64,000 nt of DNA from Spinactinospora alkalitolerans (GTDB taxonomy: Bacteria > Actinomycetota > Actinomycetes > Streptosporangiales > Streptosporangiaceae). The notes beneath the pieces are model-generated. The model had not been told where the DNA came from and searched no databases. It saw only the letters and a program-made list of their open reading frames with translations. Made by a program: the position numbers and the translations under genes. Positions within the stretch are counted from its first letter, which is position 1. The number at the start of each line of letters is the position of its first letter. The stretch is from assembly GCF_013408795.1 (NCBI RefSeq), contig NZ_JACCCC010000001.1, positions 1,736,001 to 1,800,000 of the forward strand, read 5' to 3'. Shown here piece after piece: positions 1 to 7,509 of this stretch.

Positions 1-558
1 GCCGGCCTGTTCGTGCTGCACGGAGCGCCCGATCTGGCGCTGACGCTGGTGCTGGTGGAGACGCTCACGACGATCATCCTGGTGTTCGTGCTGCGGCGGC
101 TGCCGACGATGTTCGGCACCCGCCCCGACGGCTGGCCCAAGCGGCTGACCGTCGCGATGTGCGTGGCCGCGGGAACGTTCATCGCGGTGTCGCTGTGGCT
201 GATGACCCACGCCCGCACCGACCCCCCCATATCGCGGGGGTTCGCGCCCCTCGCCGTGGAGGCCGGCGGAACCAACCTGGTCAACATGATCCTCGCCGAC
301 TTCCGTGCGCTGGACACCTTCGGCGAGATCGTCGTGCTGGTGACGGCCGCGGTCGCGGTCGCGTCGCTGGTGCTGCTCAACCGCAGGAGCCGGGTGGTGG
401 AGGAGCCCGACGCCGATGTCGGCGAGGACGAGGCCGAGCTGGCGACGCGCGCGCCGCAGCAGCCGGTCACCGAGACCGCCACGCTGGGCACGCGCGGCGG
501 CAACGCCTCGGAGGGGCGTATCGACGACTCCGCCCGACCCGACGACGAGAGGAGGTGA
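1..558 (+). CDS. mrpA: Mrp/Mnh Na+/H+ antiporter subunit A, C-terminal part (5' end outside window)
   Basis: The reading frame is open from base 1, so only the last 185 codons are present. The opening residues (GAPDLALTLVLVETLT) match the C-terminal MrpA region that resembles MrpB (DUF4040/MnhB-like): hydrophobic helices, an FVLRRLP loop, then a last membrane segment around IVVLVTAAVAVASLVLL. A hydrophilic, acidic tail of about 55 residues follows. MrpA forms the membrane complex with MrpB-G that exchanges cytoplasmic Na+ for H+ and supports alkali and salt tolerance. The stop lies 2 bases before mrpB, and mrpB-G follow without gaps, so this is the middle of one operon. Its promoter is outside the window. 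Confidence 0.93.
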   Translation, partial: AGLFVLHGAPDLALTLVLVETLTTIILVFVLRRLPTMFGTRPDGWPKRLTVAMCVAAGTFIAVSLWLMTHARTDPPISRGFAPLAVEAGGTNLVNMILADFRALDTFGEIVVLVTAAVAVASLVLLNRRSRVVEEPDADVGEDEAELATRAPQQPVTETATLGTRGGNASEGRIDDSARPDDERR

Positions 559-560
559 CC

Positions 561-1199
561 ATGGCTGTCGGAGTTCCCGGGGAGGACCGCCCCTATCTGG
601 CCGGCCGGATCGCGACGGGCGACGGCGGACCGCCCGAGGACTGGGAGGCGCCGCGGGAGCGGTGGCTGAGCACGGTCACCCGGCCGGCGTTCGGCCCGCG
701 ATCGGTGCTGCTGGAGGTCGTGGCGCGGATCCTGATCCCGGCGATCCTCACCCTGGCGGTGTTCCTGCTGGTCGCCGGGCACGGTCGGCCCGGCGGCGGG
801 TTCGCCGGCGGGCTGGTGGCCAGCATGGCCTACGTGCTGCGCTACATCGCCGGCGGCAGGCACGAGCTCGCGGCCGGCGTGCCGATGCGGCCCAACGGGC
901 TGCTGGCGCTGGGCATGCTGATCGCCTGCACCACGGCCACTCTCCCGCTGCTGTTCGGCAAACCCATCCTCTACGCGACGAAATGGGAGTTCACGCTGCC
1001 GGTCTTCGGACACGTCAAACTGCTCAGCGCGCTGTTCTTCGAGGCGGGGGTCTTCCTGATCGTGGTGGGCCTCGTGCTGTCGGTGGTGGCGGCCCTGGGG
1101 GCCCGCATGGAGGCCGAGGAGGAGGAGATGCGCCAAGAGCAGCTGCAACGGCACTCCCGGGAGCGGCGCACCGGGGCGGACGGGGGTGGCGGCCGGTGA
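561..1199 (+). CDS. mrpB: Mrp/Mnh antiporter subunit B
   Basis: A 212-residue protein, start ATG with GAGGAGG just upstream at the end of mrpA. About 45 hydrophilic residues come first, then the MnhB domain: helix ILIPAILTLAVFLLVAG, the family motif GRPGGGFAGGLV (about residues 75-86), two more helix pairs, and a last helix AGVFLIVVGLVLSVVAAL. The tail is charged (EAEEEEMRQEQ). MrpB is a small membrane subunit needed to assemble the antiporter. The 3' end overlaps mrpC by 4 bases (GTGA), which points to translational coupling. Identification is secure; the N-terminal extension is longer than in firmicute MrpB but is seen in actinobacteria. Confidence 0.93.
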   Translation: MAVGVPGEDRPYLAGRIATGDGGPPEDWEAPRERWLSTVTRPAFGPRSVLLEVVARILIPAILTLAVFLLVAGHGRPGGGFAGGLVASMAYVLRYIAGGRHELAAGVPMRPNGLLALGMLIACTTATLPLLFGKPILYATKWEFTLPVFGHVKLLSALFFEAGVFLIVVGLVLSVVAALGARMEAEEEEMRQEQLQRHSRERRTGADGGGGR

Positions 1200-1570
1200 C
1201 CACGCCCAGCTTCATCCTGATCATCGCTGTCGGCGTGCTGTACTCCGGCGGCTTCTACCTGCTGCTGCAGCGGGCGCTGATGCGGGTGGTCTTCGGCATC
1301 GTCATGCTCGGCCACGCCGCCAACCTCTCCCTGATCCTCACCGACGAGGCCATCACCGTGCCGCCGCTGCTGGGCGGGGCCGCGGGTGAGATGTCGGATC
1401 CCCTTCCGCAGGCCATGGCGCTGACCGCCATCGTCATCACGTTCGGCGTCACGACGTTCCTGCTCGCGCTCGCCTACCGGGTGTGGCTGGGCGACGAGAA
1501 CGACGAGGTGCCCGACGACGTGGAGGACCGGCGCATCATGCGGCTGACCGAGCCGGAGGACTCCTCGTGA
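1196..1570 (+). CDS. mrpC: Mrp/Mnh antiporter subunit C (NuoK-like)
   Basis: A 124-residue membrane protein with three helices, homologous to complex I subunit NuoK. The segment GIVMLGHAANLSLI is the conserved second helix, and DPLPQAMALTAIVITFG is the MrpC/NuoK signature in helix 3. The usual length is about 112-125, so the gene is complete. The GTG start at 1196 overlaps the mrpB stop in a GTGA; no independent ribosome binding site is needed. The C-terminus (DENDEVPDDVEDRR) is acidic and cytoplasmic. It works with MrpA and MrpD as part of the ion-translocating membrane arm. Confidence 0.94.
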   Translation: MTTPSFILIIAVGVLYSGGFYLLLQRALMRVVFGIVMLGHAANLSLILTDEAITVPPLLGGAAGEMSDPLPQAMALTAIVITFGVTTFLLALAYRVWLGDENDEVPDDVEDRRIMRLTEPEDSS

Positions 1571-3093
1571 ACGTCCTCCTCGCCATCCCCTTCGTGGTGC
1601 CGCTGCTGGGCGCGGCGGTGACCCTGCTGCTGCGGCGCACCCCCCGCTCCCAGCAGATCGTCGGCACGCTGACGCTCGCGGTCGTGGTCGCCGACGCCGC
1701 TCTGCTGCTGCGCGAGACCGCCGACGGCACCGTCGTGGTGAGCCAGGCCGGCGGCTGGCCGGCGCCGCTGGGCATCACCCTGGTCGCCGATCCCATGGCC
1801 GCACTGCTGGTGCTGGTCTCCTCGGTGGTCCTGCTGATCGTGCTGCTGTACGCGATCGGCCAGGACATCGGCGGCCTGAGCCGCGCCACCCCGCAGATCT
1901 TCCACCCGATCTACCTGGTGCTGACCGCCGGCGTCTGCCTGAGCTTCATCGCCGGCGACCTGTTCAACCTGTTCGTCGGCTTCGAGGTCATGCTGACCGC
2001 CAGCTACGCGCTGATCACCCAGGCCCCCACCCGGGCCAGGGTGCGCGCCAGCATGATCTACACGACGATCAGCCTGACCTCGTCGATCCTGTTCCTGACC
2101 GGGATCGCGCTGGTCTATGCGCTCACCGGCACCGTGAACATGGCCGACATCGCCGAGAAGCTCGGCGCCGCACCGCCCGAGCTGCGCATGGTGCTGGCGC
2201 TGATGTTCTTCGTCGTGTTCGGCATCAAGGCCGCGATCGTGCCCATGCACTTCTGGCTGCCCGACAGCTACCCGGTCGCGCTCACCCGGATCTCCGCGAT
2301 CTTCGCGGCGCTGCTGACGAAGGTCGCGGTGTACGCGATCGTCCGCACCCAGACGCTGCTGTTCGTCCGCGACGACATCTCGGCGGTGCTGCTGTGGGCG
2401 GCGATCGCGACGATGCTGGTCGGCATCTTCGGGGCGCTGGTTCAGGACGACGTCAACCGGGTGGTGTCGTTCGCACTGGTCAGCCACATCGGCTACATGA
2501 TCCTCGGACTGGGGATCGGCACCGTCGCCGGTATCGCCGGGGTGATCGTCTACCTCGTGCACCACATCGTGGTGCAGGCGACGCTGTTCCTGGTCAACGG
2601 GCTGATGCGGCAGTACGTGGGGCACACGTCGCTGCGCGCCATCCGCGGTCTGACGACGGTGTCGCCGGCGCTCGCGCTGTTCTTCTTCCTGCCGGCGCTG
2701 AGCCTGGCCGGGATGCCGCCGTTCTCCGGGTTCATCGCCAAGGTCGCGCTGTTCGAAGCCGGTATCGCGGCCGGAGGGTGGCTGGTCCACACGGGTGTCG
2801 CCGTCGGTGTGCTCACCAGCCTGCTCACGCTCATCGCGGTCTTCCGCATCTGGACGCGGGCGTTCTGGGGGACGCCGCTGCCGGACATGGTCGAGGCCAA
2901 GGAGCAGTTGCGCAGGGGCGCCAACCTCGGAGGGCTGCGGTTCATGACGGCCATGACCGGCGTCATGGTCGGCGTCGGCCTCTTCGTGATGGCGGCGGGC
3001 GGTCCGCTCGCCGAGGTCGGCTTCACCGCGGCGCGGGACCTGGTCGACGGCGATGCCTACATCGAGGCCGTGATGGGGGAGGGAGCAGGGTGA
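1567..3093 (+). CDS. mrpD: Mrp/Mnh antiporter subunit D (NuoN/M-like)
   Basis: 508 residues, strongly hydrophobic throughout, as expected for the 14-helix proton-translocating family of NuoL/M/N. Visible signatures are the helix with LFVGFEVMLTASYALI (family glutamate, about residue 140), the stretch FGIKAAIVPMHFWLPDSYPVA (family lysine and loop, about residues 220-240), and LVSHIGYMILGLGIG. It is one of the two ion-channel subunits of the Mrp complex. The GTG start overlaps the mrpC stop by 4 bases and the gene ends in a 4-base overlap with mrpE. Nothing is missing or unusual. Confidence 0.95.
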   Translation: MNVLLAIPFVVPLLGAAVTLLLRRTPRSQQIVGTLTLAVVVADAALLLRETADGTVVVSQAGGWPAPLGITLVADPMAALLVLVSSVVLLIVLLYAIGQDIGGLSRATPQIFHPIYLVLTAGVCLSFIAGDLFNLFVGFEVMLTASYALITQAPTRARVRASMIYTTISLTSSILFLTGIALVYALTGTVNMADIAEKLGAAPPELRMVLALMFFVVFGIKAAIVPMHFWLPDSYPVALTRISAIFAALLTKVAVYAIVRTQTLLFVRDDISAVLLWAAIATMLVGIFGALVQDDVNRVVSFALVSHIGYMILGLGIGTVAGIAGVIVYLVHHIVVQATLFLVNGLMRQYVGHTSLRAIRGLTTVSPALALFFFLPALSLAGMPPFSGFIAKVALFEAGIAAGGWLVHTGVAVGVLTSLLTLIAVFRIWTRAFWGTPLPDMVEAKEQLRRGANLGGLRFMTAMTGVMVGVGLFVMAAGGPLAEVGFTAARDLVDGDAYIEAVMGEGAG

Positions 3094-3743
3094 ACGAGGC
3101 CGACCTGACCCCCGCGGCCAACCGCGGTTCCGATTCGAGCTCCAGCGCGGTGGAGGCGGGGCATTCCCGGACCAAGCGGCTGCTCATGCGGCTGCCCACG
3201 GTGCTCCTGCTGACCGTGATGTGGGCGGTCCTGTGGGGCGACCCCGCTCCGGGAACGCTCATCGCGGGCTTCGCCGTGGCGTCGATGTGCTACTCGGTGG
3301 CGAAGCTGCCGCACATCCCGGTGCGGCTGGTCTTCCGCCCCTTCGCCGCGCTGCGGCTGGCCGGCAGGATCGGCTACGACCTGTTCGCCTCCAGCACGCA
3401 CGTGGCGTTCCACGTGCTGTGGCGGCCCAAACGCGTCCGGGGCGCGATCGTGGCGGTGCCGATGCGCACCGACTCCGACTTCCTGCTGGCCATGGTCAGC
3501 GTGGGGCTGTCGATGGTCACCGGCAGCCTGGTGATCGAGCTCAACCGGAACCAGGGCGTGATCTACGTGCACGGGATCCCGATCGACTCCCCCGATGCGG
3601 TGGAGGGGCTGCGCAGGCAGGTGCGCCGGACCGAGAAGCTGTTCGTCCGGGCGTTCGGCACCGCCGAGGACCTGGCCGACTTCGACCGGGCCGAACGCGA
3701 GTTCGTCGCGGCGATCGAGCGGAACGAGAGAGGAGCGTCATGA
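3090..3743 (+). CDS. mrpE: Mrp/Mnh antiporter subunit E
   Basis: 217 residues from a GTG start overlapping the mrpD stop. The first 30 residues are polar (SDSSSSAVEAG). Then comes a helix pair (RLPTVLLLTVMWAVLWG and TLIAGFAVASMCYSVA), a long segment of AALRLAGRIGYDLFASS type, and the cytoplasmic MnhE domain with SVGLSMVTGSLVIEL. That motif (TPGT/MTGS before a beta-strand and VHGI) is characteristic of MnhE. MrpE is needed for activity of the assembled antiporter but is not ion-conducting itself. Overlap with mrpF is 4 bases. Confidence 0.92.
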   Translation: MNEADLTPAANRGSDSSSSAVEAGHSRTKRLLMRLPTVLLLTVMWAVLWGDPAPGTLIAGFAVASMCYSVAKLPHIPVRLVFRPFAALRLAGRIGYDLFASSTHVAFHVLWRPKRVRGAIVAVPMRTDSDFLLAMVSVGLSMVTGSLVIELNRNQGVIYVHGIPIDSPDAVEGLRRQVRRTEKLFVRAFGTAEDLADFDRAEREFVAAIERNERGAS

Positions 3744-4018
3744 GCGGCCTGGACTACGTCTACGTCGCGGTCTTCACCATGCTGGGGGTCGGAGCGGTGT
3801 GCACGCTCATCAGGCTGGTCCGCGGTCCGTCGGTGCTCGACCGGATCGTCTCCCTGAACGCGCTGTCGGTGCTGCTGGTCAGCGCGATCGCGGTGGAGGG
3901 CGCGATCCGGCAGGACGACGCCTACGTCGGGCTGATGGTGACGATCGCGCTGCTGGGGTTTCTCGGACCCCTGACGGCGGCGCGCTTCGCGGAACGGCGG
4001 ACCTATGACCGCGAATGA
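3740..4018 (+). CDS. mrpF: Mrp/Mnh antiporter subunit F
   Basis: 92 residues with three predicted membrane helices, the normal length for MrpF. The motif RLVRGPSVLDRIVSLNALSV after the first helix is diagnostic of MrpF/MnhF (PTxxDRxxALD type). ATG start with GAGAGGAG upstream, overlapping the mrpE stop in ATGA. Homologues in other phyla can also transport bile salts or other cations, but within a complete mrp operon its role is a structural subunit of the Na+/H+ antiporter. Confidence 0.93.
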   Translation: MSGLDYVYVAVFTMLGVGAVCTLIRLVRGPSVLDRIVSLNALSVLLVSAIAVEGAIRQDDAYVGLMVTIALLGFLGPLTAARFAERRTYDRE

Positions 4019-4388
4019 CTGGATCACCGCCGTGCTGGTGCCGACCGGGGCGCTGTTCGCCATGATCGGCACCATCGGCCTGGTGCGGTTCCCGACCCTG
4101 CTGACCCGCCTGCACGCCGCGACCAAGCCCGACACGGTCGGGCTCCTGCTGATCCTGCTGGGGTCGGCCTTCCAGCTCCCCGACCTCGGCGCGGCCGTTC
4201 CGCTGGCGCTGGTGGCGATGTTCCAGCTCGCCACCGCTCCGGTGCTCGCCCCGACGCTGGGCCGGGTGGCCTACAGCCGGGGCGAGACCAACGAGGAGTA
4301 CCTGGTGGTCGACGAGCTGGCCGAGGCCGTCGAGCACGCCAGGGCCGACGAGCACGCCCGAGCCGGTCCGGAGGACGAGCGCGGGTGA
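4005..4388 (+). CDS. mrpG: Mrp/Mnh antiporter subunit G
   Basis: 127 residues; the start overlaps mrpF by 14 bases. The MnhG/PhaG domain shows the typical order of helix, loop GLVRFPTLLTRLHAATKPDT, helix GLLLILLGSAFQL and a third helix. The RxPDxxxRxHAxxxxDTxG-type loop is the family signature. About 35 residues of charged C-terminal tail (EHARADEHARAGPEDERG) extend past the conserved part. It is the last gene of the mrp operon; the next gene is convergent. Confidence 0.93.
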   Translation: MTANDWITAVLVPTGALFAMIGTIGLVRFPTLLTRLHAATKPDTVGLLLILLGSAFQLPDLGAAVPLALVAMFQLATAPVLAPTLGRVAYSRGETNEEYLVVDELAEAVEHARADEHARAGPEDERG

Positions 4389-4409
4389 GGGAGCGGCCCC
4401 TCCCGCGCG

Positions 4410-4440
4410 GGCACCCGGGCGGCCCGCACGGAAGGGTGCC
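4410..4440. terminator. Weak candidate terminator between convergent mrpG and GH81
   Basis: GGCACCC (4410-4416) and GGGTGCC (4434-4440) are perfect 7-base arms around a 17-base loop, with no T-run. It sits in the 55-base gap between two convergent stop codons, so it could serve both, but the long loop makes this a low-confidence call. Confidence 0.3.
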
Positions 4441-4443
4441 GTC

Positions 4444-7284
4444 CTAGCCGGTGAACGGCACGGTGAGCACCGATTGCCCGCCGTCGGGGGCGTTCACCCG
4501 GACCTGCGACTCCTGGTGCCCCAGGGCGCTCCACAGCTCGACCCGCACGGTCCCGCCGTCGAGGTCGCCGAGTTCGCCGTCGGCCGACTCAAGGCCCTGG
4601 GAATGGCGGTAGGTCTCCCAGCCCGGCAGGTCGTCGGTCGCGAAGTAGGCGTAGGTCTCGACCCGGTCGAAGGTCCCGTCGCCCTCCAGGTCGTAGGAGA
4701 CCCGGACCTGCACGGCGTTGCCCACCGCGCCGCCGGAGTCCACCGCCAGGGCGAACCCGGTGCCCTCGCCGGTGAAGTCCCCGGTGAGGCCGTCGGCCTC
4801 GAAGACGACCGGATCATTGGGCGCGCCGTCGTGGTTGGCGCCGTCCGCTGACGGGACGGCGACCGCCGCCGCGGACGCACCGGGCTCCGGCGACAGGGCG
4901 CCGCCGTCGGTGAGGTGCAGCGTCCCGTCGCCGATGCCGCCCGGCTCCCCGGGGTCGTCCGGCTCCCCGGGGTCGTCCGGGGCATCGGGGTCGCCGCTGC
5001 CGCCGGCCTCGGTCGCCACCTGCCCCGGCGGCACCGTCAGCGTGGCCCCGTCGGAGAAGTCCACGGTGAGGGGCGCCGCGCCGGGATTGAACGCCGCGTG
5101 GGTGCGCGTGTCCCCGTTGTCGAACACGGCGTAGTGGGCGGTGTCGGCGGTGACGGAGGTGTCCACGCGGCCCAGTTCGGCGAGCGTGGAGACCCACTGG
5201 TAGGTGTGGGCCTTGGAGGAGCCGGACTCCGGCTCGTAGTCGCGCCACTGCGCCTCGAACTCCCGCAGCGCCGCGTCGCCGTCGGACAGCGCCAGGTGCG
5301 CCCAGTGCACGTCCCGCCAGACCTCCGGGGCGCGGCCCAGCCGGTCCACCAGGGACCGGTGCATCCGCGCGGCGTGCTCGGGGCCGTGGCCGAGGTAGAG
5401 CGAGCCCGCGGTGATGGGCAGGTAGTTGATGCCGTAGTGCTCCTCGTCGCCGCCGTCCCACCAGATGCGGTAGTCGCCGCCGTCGCCCCAGACCATGCCC
5501 ACCACGTCGTGGCCGAAGTCGGAGGGGAAGGTGTCGCCGTCGGAGTCCTGCCAGTACCGGCTCATCGCCGAGGCCTGGGTCGTGTGCATGTAGACGCCCA
5601 GGTCGCGCAGCTCCTCGTCGCCGGTCAGCGCGCCGAACAGCGCGGTGGAGGCGGCGAAGTGCATGGCCTCCGACGAGGATTCCTGGTTGTTGCCCGCGGC
5701 GAAACCGGCGTGCCCGGAGGCCCAGCCGTGGCCGGCGTAGGGCGAGAAGGAGCGCAGCCACGGGAACCGGTCATCGGAGCGGTCGGGGTTGTTGGCGTCC
5801 TTGAGCACCGTCTTGACCATGCCGCCCCATTGGTCGTCGCTCGCCCAGGCGCGGTCGTAGCGGGCGATCGTGGCCGCGGCCGTGACGAAGTAGCCGTAGT
5901 GGAAGTCGTGGTCGTTGAGCTCCTGGTCGGCGCCGAAGCTGGAGGGGTGGCCGATCAGGGTGTCCCACTCGGCGTCGTAGGCGAACATGGCGTCGTCGCC
6001 GTCGCCCGAGGCGGTCAGCCAGTCCTCCATCCTGGCCTTGAGCAGGCCGAGGAGCTCGTCCCTGCCCTCGTCGTAGCCGATGGAGTCGGCGATCGGCACG
6101 AGCTGGGCCAGGCGTCCCAGGGCCTTGCCGGTCCAGTAGGTGTCGGTGGCCCCCTTCCACGGGTCCTCGGCGTCGAGCTCCTCGTCGATCAGCGCGCGGA
6201 TCCGGTCGTGGTCGGCGCTGTCCACGGTCGGCAGGCTGGGCATGATGCCCTGAGTGGTGAGCTCGGTCTCGAACCCGGTGCCTTCGGCGACCCGCATCTC
6301 CCCGCGCGGGGAGGCGTAGGCGAGGTCGGTCAGCGGGGTGGTGGTCTCCTTCCACTGGTGGGGGTAGAGCGCCATGAGCGTGCCCTCGGCCGAGCCCTCC
6401 TTGGCCTCGGTGGTCACCTCGTAGCGGCTGGTCAGCGTGGCCGACTCGGCGTCGTAGCCGTAGTCGAGGGTGGTGCCGGTGACGAAGGAGTAGGCGTAGT
6501 CCTCGAAGAGGTCCAGGTCGCCGGGGTCGGGCAGGACCGCGACCGAGACGTAGCCGCGCGAACCGACGTCGGCGCGGAAGGTGTCGCCCGATCGCGTCCA
6601 GGCGACCCCGGACGGGGCGAAGAGGGCGTAGTGCCCACCGTTGACGGTGGCGCCGAGCACGGAGCCGTCCTCGTGCCAGACGGACGGGGGCGCGGTGAAG
6701 GCGACCTCGGCCGGACCGCCGGACAGCTCGGCGTAGGCGAACGGCAGGCCGTGGCCGATGGTGGTGCGCAGGGTCCGCGAGCCGTCCGACAGGTCGGCGG
6801 TCACGGTCCAGTCGGTGTAGCCGGCGACCCTGGCGCCGGGGGCCTGGAGCCCCTGGACGCCGAGGACGAGGTCGGGGGAGTGGGTGAACTCGTACTTCAT
6901 GCCGTCGCCGACGATCGCGTGCTCGCGGGCGTGGCCGATCTCCATCCCGCCGGACCGGGCGTGCAGCGACAGGGGATGGGCGTGGAGGTTCTCCCCGTAG
7001 GGATTGCCGGGGTAGCGCTGGAAGATCAGCGACGACCACCAGTCGTTGGTCGCGACCGGCTGGTCGAAGTCGTCGGTGACCTTGGGCGAGACCGGTTGGC
7101 CGTTGAGGTCGCTCGGGCCGGAGCCGCCGGGCGGCGGTTCGGTGCCGTAGCTTCCGGCGCCGACCTCGATCTGGTCGGCCGAGGCCGGGGAGGCCTGTGC
7201 GGTCAGAAACGCCGCGGCGAGCAGCGCGACGGCGGCGAGGGGGGTTCCGGCGCGCCGCCATCGGCTCTGGACGGATTGGGACAT
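4444..7284 (-). CDS. Secreted endo-beta-1,3-glucanase, glycoside hydrolase family 81
   Basis: 946 residues. Residues 1-37 are a Sec signal peptide (basic start, hydrophobic core LAAVALLAAAFLTA, cleavage after SPASA). The GH81 domain begins near ATNDWWSSLIF. It carries the two GH81 signature blocks: DHDFHYGYF at residues 458-466 and NNQESSSEA with E535 and E539, the region holding the catalytic acids. The enzyme cleaves beta-1,3-glucan (laminarin, fungal wall, callose) outside the cell. An acidic Pro/Gly linker (DPDAPDDPGEPDDPGEPGG) leads to a C-terminal domain of about 150 residues that looks like a beta-sandwich glycan-binding module; I do not assign its family. The promoter region holds a CelR/CebR-type operator at 7338-7351, so induction by oligosaccharide is likely. 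Divergent from recQ. Confidence 0.93.
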   Translation of the reverse strand: MSQSVQSRWRRAGTPLAAVALLAAAFLTAQASPASADQIEVGAGSYGTEPPPGGSGPSDLNGQPVSPKVTDDFDQPVATNDWWSSLIFQRYPGNPYGENLHAHPLSLHARSGGMEIGHAREHAIVGDGMKYEFTHSPDLVLGVQGLQAPGARVAGYTDWTVTADLSDGSRTLRTTIGHGLPFAYAELSGGPAEVAFTAPPSVWHEDGSVLGATVNGGHYALFAPSGVAWTRSGDTFRADVGSRGYVSVAVLPDPGDLDLFEDYAYSFVTGTTLDYGYDAESATLTSRYEVTTEAKEGSAEGTLMALYPHQWKETTTPLTDLAYASPRGEMRVAEGTGFETELTTQGIMPSLPTVDSADHDRIRALIDEELDAEDPWKGATDTYWTGKALGRLAQLVPIADSIGYDEGRDELLGLLKARMEDWLTASGDGDDAMFAYDAEWDTLIGHPSSFGADQELNDHDFHYGYFVTAAATIARYDRAWASDDQWGGMVKTVLKDANNPDRSDDRFPWLRSFSPYAGHGWASGHAGFAAGNNQESSSEAMHFAASTALFGALTGDEELRDLGVYMHTTQASAMSRYWQDSDGDTFPSDFGHDVVGMVWGDGGDYRIWWDGGDEEHYGINYLPITAGSLYLGHGPEHAARMHRSLVDRLGRAPEVWRDVHWAHLALSDGDAALREFEAQWRDYEPESGSSKAHTYQWVSTLAELGRVDTSVTADTAHYAVFDNGDTRTHAAFNPGAAPLTVDFSDGATLTVPPGQVATEAGGSGDPDAPDDPGEPDDPGEPGGIGDGTLHLTDGGALSPEPGASAAAVAVPSADGANHDGAPNDPVVFEADGLTGDFTGEGTGFALAVDSGGAVGNAVQVRVSYDLEGDGTFDRVETYAYFATDDLPGWETYRHSQGLESADGELGDLDGGTVRVELWSALGHQESQVRVNAPDGGQSVLTVPFTG

Positions 7285-7337
7285 GGCAACCTCGTCGAAG
7301 TCGGGAGGGATAGAGGTGCGGTCATCCCCAGGGTGAT

Positions 7338-7351
7338 CGGGAGCGCTCCCA
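7338..7351 (-). promoter_or_regulatory. CelR/CebR-like LacI-family operator upstream of the GH81 gene
   Basis: On the minus strand the site reads TGGGAGCGCTCCCG. The core GGGAGCGCTCCC (7339-7350) is a perfect 12-base palindrome. The published consensus for CelR of Thermobifida and CebR of Streptomyces is TGGGAGCGCTCCCA, so 13 of 14 bases match. It lies 55 bases upstream of the GH81 start codon. I infer that a LacI-family repressor responding to a beta-gluco-oligosaccharide controls the gene; no such regulator gene is in this window. Confidence 0.75.
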
Positions 7352-7509
7352 TATGACGGGAGTCAGATAAAGAGAGCCAGATCACCTCATCCGGGTCAAC
7401 ACTGGGAGCTCGTTCCGTTACGCAGATGTTGCACAGGGTGAGGGAGGTGTGGAATCCGGGGCTGTGGACGGCGCCGCGGAAGGTCCCCCGGCTCTGATAG
7501 CAAGGGGAC

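Noticed and set aside
4915-7356. An 813-codon frame on the plus strand, antisense to the GH81 gene
   Set aside because: It is a shadow of GC-rich codon structure: Val/Gly/Ala/Arg-rich with no domain, while the opposite strand encodes a complete GH81 enzyme with signal peptide and catalytic motifs.
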